From NCBI GenBank assembly GCA_004835665.1, contig RBKR01000011.1, forward strand, positions 682,001 to 746,000: a stretch of 64,000 nucleotides of DNA. Direction: 5' to 3'. Shown piece by piece: positions 52,785-63,108 of the stretch. Made by a program: the position numbers and the translations under genes. Numbering within the stretch: the stretch's first letter is position 1; each line of letters begins with the position of its first letter. The DNA comes from Phoma sp. XZ068 (taxonomy: Eukaryota > Ascomycota > Dothideomycetes > Pleosporales > Didymellaceae). The notes beneath the pieces were generated by a model. The model made no database searches, was not told where the DNA came from, and saw nothing but the letters and a program-made list of their open reading frames with translations.

Positions 52785-55700
52785 ATGGTGAAGATGCGGA
52801 TCCCAATCCGTGAACAGCTCGGATGTCTGGTCCTGCTCGCCTCGATGATCGGCCTGGCCGTCATTGCCATTGCGACCTGGGTCACCAACCACAACTTTGT
52901 GCTCAGCATCAGGTCGGTATGTCGCTGCACTGCACGACTGCAAGCTAACCAGAAACCAGGTCTACGAGACTCAATTTGACCGCCTCGCTCAAGGCTGCCC
53001 AAGTCTCGTCGAATCTCAATCTCATGCAGATTATCGTCTCCCAAGCCTCGAGTCGTCTCTCTCCGCAATATGCTTTGCAACGCTACTACCTGGGGAATAC
53101 CTCTGTCGAGAATTGGAGCCGCACGACCGAAGACTACGATGCTATATTCAGCGGGGACATACGAAATCGCATTGCCGTACAGGCCCGCATCTACCGCAGG
53201 GACACGTCCGACCAGATCTTGTTCAGCCGCACTGCCGATTCCATGCTCGATGTCAAACTGCCCTACAACTCTTCCAACGGACAACCAGCTCGGCTGGGTG
53301 ACCCCACCAATGGCTTTATTCCTGAACTGTACCCCAGACTTGAGATTGAAGCAATCGCGTACAACTCGACGTTCAACAGGTATGAAGGCCATTACCAAGG
53401 TCGCGCCGTCAACAACTCCAGTTTCCTGTTCTCTGGGCCGTACAGAGTCAACGACTCGCTCAGCCTTGTGTCAATCACCATGCCCATTATTAACAACACC
53501 TCGAACATCGAAACCTTGGGCTGGCTCACCACCGTGCTGGATGCCTCTCTCCTCATCAACGTTGTCAACCAACTGGAGGGTCTTGGTGATAGCGGACTTA
53601 CCATGATGTTTGGACCTGAGAATGCTACCAACAACTTCCCGGCCGGATACCTTTACGATGCAACAAATCCGAACCCACCGGAGAATGCCGAAGTACGCTT
53701 TCTCGTTCCTCCAACGGTCAGAAACGATGTGACGAGACATGGTCAATATGAAGTGGCCCTCAATCCGCCACCATTTGATTGGACGAAATTTCCTGCCATC
53801 AAGCAAGCCTTCACCCAAAAAACAGGCGCCACGAACAATGCTGGTAGTATCATTTCAACTAATAACGAGGAGGGAGAGAATGTTGCTATTGGTTACGGTG
53901 TTGTAGACAACAACATGGTTGACTGGGTTGTTATCGTCGAGCAAACCCATGGCGAAGTGTGGGGACCGATCTACCATCTCCGCAATATCATCATTGCCTG
54001 CGTGTTCGGCACCATGGGCGCTATGCTTATTCTCACCTTTCCCATTGCCCACTACTCTAGTCGGCCGATTCGACGCCTGCGAGATGCTACAAAGAGGACC
54101 GTTGCGCCTCACCTTTTCGAGGACGACGTAAGCCTGAGCTCAGGCAACGACGGTGCAAACGACGCCAGCGATGATGCACTTGCTCGCAAGGAGGGCTTCT
54201 TTGGCCAAATCATCCACTACCGGAGAAATCAGAAAGCCAACAAGGCTGAGAAGAGGGAGGCAGAAAGACGACGACAATTTCGCATTCCTGGCAAGGTCAA
54301 GGATAGGAAGCACCTAATCCACGATGAATTGACCGACCTTACCAAAACCTTCAACGAGATGACAGACGAGCTCATGATGCAGTACGAACGACTTGAAGAA
54401 CGGGTGCAGCAAAGAACCGCCGAATTGAACGAGAGCAAAAAGGCCGCCGAAGCAGCGAATGAGAGCAAGACACTTTTCATTGCGAACATTTCACACGAGC
54501 TGAAGACACCCCTCAATGGTATTCTGGGCATGTGCGCAGTCTGCATGTCTGAAGATGATCCAGTCAAACTGAGAAGGTCTTTGGGCATCATCTACAAGAG
54601 TGGCGATCTACTACTTAATCTTCTGACGGATCTTCTGACATTCAGTAAGAATCAGGTTGGACAGCAGTTGAGCTTGGATGAGAAAGAATTCAGGTTGCGC
54701 GACATCAGCTCGCAGGTATTGGCTATTTTCGAGAAACAGGCGAAAGAGAGTGGAATTACCATGAACGTACGATTCGAGGGACCATACGATGCTAATGTCA
54801 ACGAAGATGGGCGGCCAAACGGTGCCGGCGATTTGGGTCCTTTTGGACTAGGACGGCTCAAGGATATGATCCTCTACGGAGACCAGCACCGAATTCTGCA
54901 AGTCGTCATCAATCTGGTATCGAACAGTCTGAAGTTTACCCCAGAAGGAGGAAATGTCACAATGACCATACGCTGCACTGGAGAAGCACACATGAGCGAC
55001 AGCCGAAAAGCTTCACTGGCTTCTAGACAAAGTTCAGCGAGGAACTCAAAGAGTCGTTTCAGGGCGACGAGTTCAGAAATGGGATCAATGTCGTCGACGA
55101 GCCCCAACGGCTTTGCAACAGCGAACCACATCAATCCGCTCGAGAAGCCGAACGCGTATTCACACATTATGATCTCAGACCGAGCGCCAACACCCCCACC
55201 TGGGCGATTCCTGGCATTCGAATTCGAGGTCGAGGACACAGGCCCAGGAATCCCGGAGGACATCCACGCCAAGATCTTTGAGCCGTTCGTGCAGGGTGAT
55301 TTGGGTCTCAGCAAGAAGTACGGCGGTACGGGTCTTGGGCTGAGTATCTGCTCCCAGTTGGCTAGCCTGATGAAGGGGACTATGGGCGTGAAAAGTGAAG
55401 TGGGGCATGGCAGTATTTTCACCATGTCAATACCGCTTAAGCATCTCTCTAGTCGTGCCGACAGCACAGCGAGCTCCCAGGTTGACCCTAACTCAAGACG
55501 GAACTCGTCTGTCGACGAATCCCGTGCCGCGTCACGGGAAGATACGCGGTCGGTTCGCTCAGGGCACTCAGTCAAGAGCAGTTCCAACCCTGTTCCTGTC
55601 GTGAACGCTAACGCAGCTGCTGCGGGGGCCGGTACAGGACCGGTTGCCTTCGAACAAGATTCAAAACCCCGCTTGGTTGGCCTTAGCCAGCCGTTCTTTG

Positions 55701-56387
55701 CGTCGAATGCTCCATTGGAATCACCCAACTCACAGGCAGCGGCTATGCAACGTGTGGAAGCCGAAGCTACCCAGGGTGGCAAAAAGATCAAGGTCCTCGT
55801 CGCCGAAGATAATACGACTAACCAGATCGTCGTCATGCGCATGCTCAAGCTTGAGGATGTCTACGACGTAACAGTAGCGAAGGATGGCCAGGAGGCACTT
55901 GATAGAGTCAAAGAGAGCATGGAGGCAGGTGATCCATACAACTTGGTTTTCATGGACGTGCAAATGCCCAATATGGACGGCCTGGACTCCACGAGACTGA
56001 TTCGACAGTCTGGTTTTTCTGCCCCCATCGTTGCCCTGACTGCCTACGCCGAAGAGGTTCGTTGTTGCGTTCTCCAACATTAATCTGAATATGCTAACGA
56101 CTTTCTAGTCAAACGTGAAGCAGTGTATGGAGTCTGGCATGGACTTCTTCCTATCAAAACCCATCCGCCGACCCGCACTAAAACATGTGCTCAAAACCTA
56201 CTGTCCTCCCATTGTTGAAGAAGACGAAGGCGGAGAAAAAACACCGCCGATAGACTCGCCAAAGCCGGTCGCGCCAACATCGATAATTACCTCCAATCCT
56301 GTCGGTCCGACGAGAGGGCCATTTTCCTTAAAGGCTGGACCGAGCGAACATATTGACTCCCCCGCAATATCGCCAGGGACCACCTGA
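52785..56387 (+). CDS. SLN1: Hybrid histidine kinase, Sln1-type osmosensor
   Basis: Three exons, 52785-52912, 52969-56056 and 56109-56387 (introns 56 and 52 bp), 1164 residues. One membrane span at about 11-33 and one at about 383-403 flank an extracellular sensor of about 340 residues with many Asn-x-Ser/Thr sites. HAMP and a coiled coil (LEERVQQRTAELNESKKAA) lead to the dimerisation helix with phospho-accepting His552 (ISHELKTPLNG). ATP-binding boxes follow: NLVSNSLKFTPEGG, EDTGPGIPEDI and GGTGLGLSI, with a long Ser-rich insert between the first two. The receiver holds VAEDNTTNQ, Asp1039 (MDVQMPNMDG) and FFLSKPI. It resembles Sln1, which feeds the HOG pathway through Ypd1 and Ssk1. Confidence 0.96.
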
Positions 56388-56991
56388 GCGCACTGCGCTC
56401 GATTTCTTTATTTACAATCGTTTGGCTCGATACCCTATGATCTTGTAATGCATGGCGCACGATTTGGTTACCGCCTCTCTCCTAATAATAGTATTATACT
56501 TTTAAAGCATGGCGCTGGTTTGGACCGAAAGTCGAGTCCCAGAAAACAGTTGGGTTGGCGTTTGTTTCTTTTATGCATCTGAGGAAGAAGGATAAAGCTC
56601 TGGGGATTTGGTTCAATCTTCTATTATATGTATCGGGGTTGTGGAGGACCGACGGTAACTGTGCGTAGTGGAATCTAGAGCGGACCAGAAAAAGTACGAT
56701 ATGCAATCCAAAGATCCTCTGGCGCTTGTGCGCTGTAGCTACTACGCGAGTCTACTTTTACTAAATGTGGTGACCCTGGATAACATATCTCTTGTCGAAA
56801 TTATCATTTGCTTGTTTACGACGTTGAAGTTGGCTTTCGATTTAATCATGTGAAAACGCGTTGCGATTGGACCGGATGACATAAACGCGTCGCGCGAAAC
56901 CTAAAATCCACGGTAGTACTTGCGATCTCGCCATCTTCGAAGCATCAAGCCAACATTAATCCGTACAAGGACTCATTGGACAGTAGACAGC
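56388..56991. other. Intergenic, SLN1 to DNA glycosylase
   Basis: 604 bp; an AT-rich run (taataatagtattatac) near 56480-56500 marks the SLN1 3' flank. The glycosylase frame is open upstream of its start to 56920. Nothing else seen. Confidence 0.5.
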
Positions 56992-57963
56992 ATGCCACGA
57001 ACGCGCTCAATGCAGACCGATAGTATCGTCAAGACCATGCCATCAAGCGACAACGAGCTCTCCGATCCCAATGACGCCCGCTTGTCACCAGCGCCCACAT
57101 CGTTTCATGGTCGAATAGCAAAGTATCAGTATGCAAGCGGGTCCACCAAGGAGAACGACACACCTACACCTGTGTCCCCTCGACCAACAGCGAAGCGTGG
57201 ACGCAGCACTACTACTGCAATCGCCACCAAACTCTCAATATCCACAACATCACCGCCACGCTCTACAAAGAAGCAACGCAAATCCAGCAAATATGCAGAT
57301 CCATCAAAATACGCCCATCTGTCTCCTCTAGTCGATATCCTGGAACCAAATCTAATATGCGTCTTCGTCGGCACTAATCCCGGCGTGGCAACCGCACGCC
57401 ATGGACACGCCTACGCACATCCGTCCAACCACTTCTGGAAGCTGCTACACGCGTCTGGCCTTACAGATCGGCGTCTTGCACCTAGCGAGGATAGAAGCCT
57501 GCCGGCCAGATACTGCATGGGCAATACAAACATCGTAGACAGACCATCAAAAGACGCAGCAGAGCTAAGTAAGGGCGAAATGACCGAAGGCACTCGCGAG
57601 CTAGAGCGCAAGTTCGCGCTGTACAAGCCCGACGCCGTGTGTATTGTAGGCAAGGGTATCTGGGAGGCGATCTGGCGGTTCAAGTACGGGCGGAACATGA
57701 AAAAAGGGGAGTTTGAGTACGGATGGCAGCACGAACGGCATAACATGGGTAGAGTTGACGGTGTAGAGTGGAAGGGGAGTAGGGTTTTTGTGGCGACGAG
57801 CACCAGTGGGCTGGCTGCGAGTCTGAAGCCGGCGGAGAAGGAAGCGATTTGGAAACCATTCGGGGTGTGGGTGCAACGAAGGAGAGAGGAGAGGGGATTT
57901 GTTCCTAGAGAGGTGGACGCTAATGTCGAAGTCAAGGTGGAAATAAAAGATGAGGTGATATGA
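56992..57963 (+). CDS. Mismatch-specific uracil/thymine DNA glycosylase (TDG/MUG)
   Basis: A single exon of 323 residues from MPRTRSMQTDS; the frame is open upstream to a Met at 56920. Residues 1-110 are Ser/Thr/Lys-rich and disordered, with a KKQRKSSK nuclear signal. The catalytic part shows motif 1 as GTNPGVATARHGHAYAHPSN, with Asn129 at the place of the catalytic Asn of human TDG (GINPG). NTNIVDRPSKDAAELS follows, then motif 2-like VATSTSGLAASLKPAEK. It would remove uracil, thymine or ethenocytosine from mismatches with guanine; the fission yeast relative is Thp1. The C terminus is Glu/Lys-rich. An AATAAA lies 12 nt after the stop. Confidence 0.92.
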   Translation: MPRTRSMQTDSIVKTMPSSDNELSDPNDARLSPAPTSFHGRIAKYQYASGSTKENDTPTPVSPRPTAKRGRSTTTAIATKLSISTTSPPRSTKKQRKSSKYADPSKYAHLSPLVDILEPNLICVFVGTNPGVATARHGHAYAHPSNHFWKLLHASGLTDRRLAPSEDRSLPARYCMGNTNIVDRPSKDAAELSKGEMTEGTRELERKFALYKPDAVCIVGKGIWEAIWRFKYGRNMKKGEFEYGWQHERHNMGRVDGVEWKGSRVFVATSTSGLAASLKPAEKEAIWKPFGVWVQRRREERGFVPREVDANVEVKVEIKDEVI

Positions 57964-57974
57964 GAGTTATCTTG

Positions 57975-57980
57975 AATAAA
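57975..57980 (+). terminator. Candidate poly(A) signal AATAAA
   Basis: Starts 12 nt after the glycosylase stop codon on the same strand. A plausible positioning element, not proven. Confidence 0.4.
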
Positions 57981-59181
57981 TCTGTCGGTTGGCGACTGTC
58001 CATTTGTGCCTTACAATCTTCACATGCAGTGTCAACAGGGGACAATCAAAACCTGGAACCTGTGAAGCTGTCAGCGCTTCGGTCCGCGGCGTTACAGCTT
58101 TCTTCTCGGCGGTACCGATAAACCTTCACACCCCAACCCCTGAACTTAGACTGACAGCACTTGGAACGGCGCCCCGGATACAGCCGCTTCGATACCGAAC
58201 TTCCTGCCGTGCTATCGCCGAACAACCTACTCATGCTGATAGATACCATCTTCAAATGATATCCACTCACTTCCGCATGCGCCACAATCTCGAACAATGC
58301 AGCCAAGCCGCTGTTACAATACACAATACAGCGATACGAAAAACACGTTCACCGCAAAGCGAACACGAGTGGACTGGGGAGCCCGCTAAAACTTGCCCTG
58401 CGGAGCCCGCGGGCGCCACACTAGGGCGCAGGCAGCCCCTGTCTAGTTCCCGGAAGTTCGGCATGCTTGCATGTGTGAGCAACCTCACCTCACATCGCAA
58501 TCTTGGGTTTTTGTGAGAGGTCTTCCACAATTTTGTGCCTTCCATGCCGAATGCAGATTGTCACTATCGGGATTAATTATGATCATCGTGTGGCCAGCTG
58601 AGTTCAGTGTGAATCAAACTGTGTGGCTCCCACTCCTCCGGCATGCACTGTCGTTGCTTAACAAAACATGCCTACGCACATCCTCCTCCAATGCCAAGAC
58701 AGCTTTCCACGCGTACCGCAGTGCCCAGGCGCCAGGATGAACAGCGTTGCAACAGTGGCTTCGCGGGCTCCACTCGCTGCCACACCTGTGGCTGCTCTTT
58801 TCCCTCACATGCATGGATTACCCAAAGCGCGCGGAAGCCTCACGGGACTTTGACGGCTCCCATTCTCGCTGACAGACTCGCCGTGTTTGCAAGATGGCAT
58901 GTGCGGTAGATACGCGGGTATTCGTGTCCCATTCACAGCCCCGTTGCCGGCGTTCCGGGCCCCTGTGCTTGCACCCATCAGTCATAAGTATTGGTTCTGA
59001 TTTTCTTTTGCACAGCCTTATAGACCCCCTTCCTTTCGTCTCTGCCACACTTGCTGCCACACTTGCTGCCACAGCTTTGCTCCTGCCACGCTCGACGCCT
59101 CACCTCACCAGCCATACCCTCTCAGCCACGAGAGCTTAATTAAACGACATCTCCTCCCGACACCGACAGCGTAAAGGAAAA
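57981..59181. other. Intergenic, glycosylase to CYSTM gene
   Basis: 1.2 kb without a coding signal. The last part holds a direct repeat, gccacacttgctgccacactt, near 59042-59075 (unit tgccacacttgc) and a leader with ttaattaaacg just before 59155. Small frames here are random. Confidence 0.5.
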
Positions 59182-59478
59182 ATGTCGTACCAGCAGCCAA
59201 ACCAGGGGTACTACGCCCAGCCCCCGCCGCAGGGCCAGTACATGCAAGGACCGCCTCCGCCGCAGCAGGTAAGCATCCGCGTGAAATGAATTGGAGCCTG
59301 AGGATTTGGTAAATTAACGCTTGGATAGATGTACTACCAGCAAGGACCGCCGCCGCCACCCCAGGAGGAGAAGAAGGACCGCGGATGTCTGGCCGCGTGT
59401 CTGGCAACACTGTGTTGTTGTTGGCTGTGCGGTGAGACGTGCGAGTGCTGCTTGGACTGCTTTGACTGCTGCTGCTGA
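59182..59478 (+). CDS. CYSTM family mini-protein
   Basis: Two exons, 59182-59268 and 59329-59478 (60-bp phase-0 intron), 78 residues. The first 45 are Gln/Pro/Tyr/Gly-rich (MSYQQPNQGYYAQ, then GPPPPQQMYYQQG). After a charged EEKKDRG comes the cysteine-rich membrane module CLAACLATLCCCWLCGETCE then CCLDCFDCCC. This is the CYSTM plan (PF12734): a disordered head with a palmitoylated or Cys-packed C-terminal anchor. Relatives in yeast and plants respond to stress and metals and sit at the plasma membrane. It lies tail-to-tail with a WW protein that has a similar PQY-rich head. Confidence 0.92.
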
Positions 59479-59830
59479 GCAGGTCGTGCGTAGGCGGTCG
59501 ACAAGGACGAAAGATGGATGCATTACACTCGCTACATTTCCTATATGTTACCATACGCGAGATATCCACAGAGCGGGTTACGGCTTCACGCGGAAGGGGG
59601 ACGGGAGGTGGAGTTCGGTATAGTGGGCTCGTCGATTGACCATAGCCATGAATTTCATTTCATTTTGAGAAACCATTGGTTCCCAAATTGCTGCCCTGCG
59701 CCATGCTAATCATGGCCCTGCTGAGTAGAAGAAATATAAAGTTAGGAAAACTCGGCCGTTACTATCCTCTCCCGCGCACGCACTTGCACGTTACGCCGTA
59801 GCTACGCTCGCAAGCACAAGACTACGAGTC
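59479..59830. other. Convergent 3' flanks, CYSTM and WW genes
   Basis: 352 bp; no coding signal or named element. Confidence 0.5.
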
Positions 59831-61099
59831 TCAGTCGTCGTACGCCTCCTCGAGCTCCTCCTGATACTCTTGCTGCGCCTCGATGAGCTCTTGGCGCTTC
59901 TCCTCGAGCGACTCGCGGTCGCTACTTGAGATGGAGCTTCCGTCTGCATCGTGGGTGGGGACTGGGGGAGGCTCCTGGAACGCTTGGTTGCCGTACGGGT
60001 CGTTGGCATATGGGTCAGCAGGAGGAGCGGCAGCATACGCGGCTGGGGCAGCGGCAGCGGGTGCAGCAGCAGCTGCAGCAGGAGGTGGAGCGTAGCTCTG
60101 CTTCTTGTCGTCGTCAGAGTCCTCGGCTGTTGCGCATTAGCATATTAGATGTTAATTTTAAGGCAAGCCACATACTCAGCTCGTGGCCAATCCAGGCACC
60201 AGCAGCGATACCTCCAATACCAGCGGCTGCGAGCATGGCGGTGGAGTGACCCTTGTCCTTGTCCTTCTTGTCCTTCTCGGACTTGTGAGGGTCAGCGGGA
60301 GCACCAGGCGCTGTGTTGTAGTCATGCCCGCTGTGTCCGTGGGTGTTTCCGAAGAGACCGCGCTCGTCGTGACCAGCACCGGCCACGTAGGGAGCGTTGG
60401 GGCCTGGCGGAGCATAGGGACCAGGCGGAAGGTTAGAGGGAGGATCCCACTGGGTGCGACCTGTCGCCTGCTCAATATAGCTATTCCTCGTTAGCACCTG
60501 AGATATCAGATTTTGAGTGAATGACGTACAACCAACGTTGGCTATTTTGATCCCACTGTTGAACCCAGCCGGGCGGCATTGGAGGAGGGGCACCATACGG
60601 CGCCGGAGGGCCTTGGGGTGTTGGAGGACCTTGGTTGTATTGCTGAGGAGGGTAGCCCTGGGGTTGACCGTAGCCTTGGGGCTGGCCGTAACCTTGAGGC
60701 GCGCCGTACTGCTGTGGTGGTGGCTGGCCATACTGTTGCTGAGGAGGCTGACCGTACTGCTGCTGAGGAGGCTGACCGTACTGCTGCTGAGGAGGCTGAC
60801 CGTACTGCTGCTGAGGAGGCTGGCCGTACTGTTGCTGCTGAGGGGGAGGGGTTCCGTGCCCCCCGTTGTAGTAACCATCAGACAGACTACGGTCACCTGG
60901 GGCAGCACCTCCCGGGGCTCCATGAGAGTCGCTGTGAGGAGGCTGCGAACCCGGGGTAGATGAGTCTATTCGCCAGTCAGAAGCGGTCTTGAAGAAACTG
61001 CATATACAAGCGCTCACCGGCAGGCTTATCGGTGGGCTTGTCCTTGGGTTTGTCATCGTCGTCAAGCAACTCCTTCATCTTCTTCTTGAGGAAGTCCAT
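59831..61099 (-). CDS. WW-domain protein with YGQPPQQQ repeats and glycine zipper
   Basis: Four exons, 61099-61018, 60965-60530, 60480-60176 and 60126-59831 (introns 52, 49 and 49 bp), 372 residues. It begins MDFLKKKMKELLDDDDK. Residues about 68-118 hold octapeptide repeats PPQQQYGQ, then YGQPQGYGQPQGYPPQQ. One WW domain spans about 158-187 (Trp161, Trp184: PPGWVQQWDQNSQRWFYIEQ), split by intron 2; using the donor GTACGT gives the Phe-Tyr pair of a proper WW fold. Next is MLAAAGIGGIAAGAWIGHEL, a glycine-zipper membrane-active helix, then an Ala/Pro stretch and an acidic coil (EEKRQELIEAQQEYQEEL). WW domains bind PPxY, so it could cluster with PY proteins. Confidence 0.9.
60728..60840 (-). repeat. 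24-bp coding tandem repeat in the WW gene
   Basis: Units of 24 bp at 60728-60751, 60752-60775, 60776-60799 and 60800-60823, plus a partial copy to 60840, differ at only one to three bases. Each encodes one PPQQQYGQ octapeptide. Repeat number should vary between strains without breaking the frame. Confidence 0.92.
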
Positions 61100-63108
61100 G
61101 CTGGCGATGTGATGTAAAGTACTCTACAAGTACTCAGTAAAGTAGGTGAGGGGAAGCAGTGGAAGAGGGGAAGAGAATGAGAGTGCGAAAGTTCACGCGG
61201 GGTCACTGGCGATTATTTAAACAAACAGTGGCCGCGGTATCGAGCACAGTCCATCCGCAGCGGGCCCCGAAGAACCCCTCGGTGGCATGCAGGGCAACAG
61301 CCACTTGGGAAGTTGCCTAAGTTGTACAAAAGGCTTGCCGATGAATTTGGGGGTACCAGGGCAGCTGAGAAGATACCGTCTGAATGGCGGGTATGTGGAT
61401 AAAAGTGGGGATCGGCGAGGGTCTGATGCTTCTGGCGGTTAGTATGAGCTTCATGGGATATGAGCAGTGGGTTTGAATCGCTTGGCAGGCAAAACAATTG
61501 GTCTTTTCTACTACGCGGGTTCAGTAACGATTCTCCAGTATGTAACGTTTTAGCTCAGCTCCACAAGCGGTTTGACCCGTCAACAGCGGACAACTGTTAG
61601 AGGGCCCGAAACTATGTGGACCAGGGTGGACTGACGGATGCCTCATCAGGCAAGGATTGGGTGCCCGCATTCTTGCGTAAGCATTGTGAACGGGAGTCAA
61701 ACGTCCTGTAATCGCTCAAACGGTAATCGGGTGGCTTAGGCGCAGCCACAGATAAATGGCGCAGCAACTGCAGCCGACCTTGGCAGTCGTGCATTGGGAG
61801 AATCCACTGCAGCGTGAATCGCGCGCGCGAGAATGCGAACAGCGTTTGGTATGGAATACTTTGCGATGAGGGTGGCCATTCGAATGTTTTGGAAGAGATG
61901 AATTGAGAATATGATTCGAGGAAAAGACTGTTCAGAGGTATGTGACTGCTGGATACTCGCGCATACGTAGATACGACCGAGGTAAGAAGTGCACAGAACA
62001 CTGGAAAACTATCGGGCAGAGTGAAAGAAACAACAAGGAAAGTAGAAAGCACCGAGAGTAAGCAAGATCGGATGCTCGTCGATGTTGGCATCGTACACCA
62101 TAGCAGCAGCCTGCTCGTCAGATGCACTTTGCGTGGGGGAAATCAGACATCGATTGTCCAGTCCACCGCAAGGCGAGGAGACGAGACGAAACGACCAGGG
62201 GTAACGCAGATCACATGATCTGCTCACGTGATTCATTAAAGTGATTAGTGATATTGTCAAAATGGAGGCCCGTCTGTTTTCGTGCAACTGAAACAGTGTT
62301 GGGATTGTTATAAAGGTCGTGCTGGAGTGCTTTTGAGGGATGAGGCTAAGTCCAATACTATAATGTGTCGGTGTTGCAAGCAGTTGACTCAGGTTCCTAA
62401 GATTGGCGATGGGGCTTTGTCCGGGCGGGGTCTAGAACTTTATCTGTGGAGCAAATGCCATTTATGACGTCGATAATCACGACGCACGAGCACGAGGCTC
62501 CGCGGCAGGCCATCGTGACAGACGCCCTGCGGTTGTTCCAGGACGGTCAGCGCCGATTGCCTGATGCTCGGGACTGTGACCGTGGGAAGAGAGCATGTCG
62601 AAGACAAGCGTGCAGTGCCTGCCAGCCTTGTGGAGTGTTGCAGGCATCTTGGAGGGTTCTCGAGACCCTGGCTGGGATCGCTGATACAGTTCCGGGCCAG
62701 TTCAGATCCATCCCTGCGGCTGACGCAAGATCTCCCTCCGCTCCGAGCCTGACCCTGGCGGCGTCCCAGGCAGGATGGAGCTGGAGACGGCCAGGAGCTG
62801 GTGGCTGCGCGAGGCGCAACAGCGCACAACGACGACGGCGGCGACTGTGCTTATTGTCCTTTGACGCAGCAAAACCCCATGCGGCGGCCTGATCGTCATA
62901 GTCGATTCCCATGCAGGGCCTCTTTAGCCTAGCGCGCACGCTTGGAACACTCAAGACACCCCAGGCTGGCCCGCGGCACTGAATCTCAAGCTGGCGACGT
63001 CTGCGCGCTTTGGCTCCGATAGTCTAGTATGCCCGTCGACTGACACAGTCGCGCGTGCTGGCTGGCTGGCTCTCGCTCGAACAAACACTGAGGCAGACGG
63101 GCCTTTCT
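61100..63108. other. Intergenic, WW gene to right-edge gene
   Basis: 2.0 kb between divergent genes. The first 120 bp upstream of the WW start is purine-rich (gaggggaagagaatgagag), with a TTTAAA at 61217-61222. A 148-codon plus-strand frame at 62446-62892 is Arg/Ala/Cys-rich, with no domain. No tRNA or repeat seen. Confidence 0.5.

Noticed and set aside
62446..62892. 148-codon plus-strand frame
   Set aside because: Composition typical of GC-rich spacer (Arg, Ala, Cys runs); no promoter context or domain.
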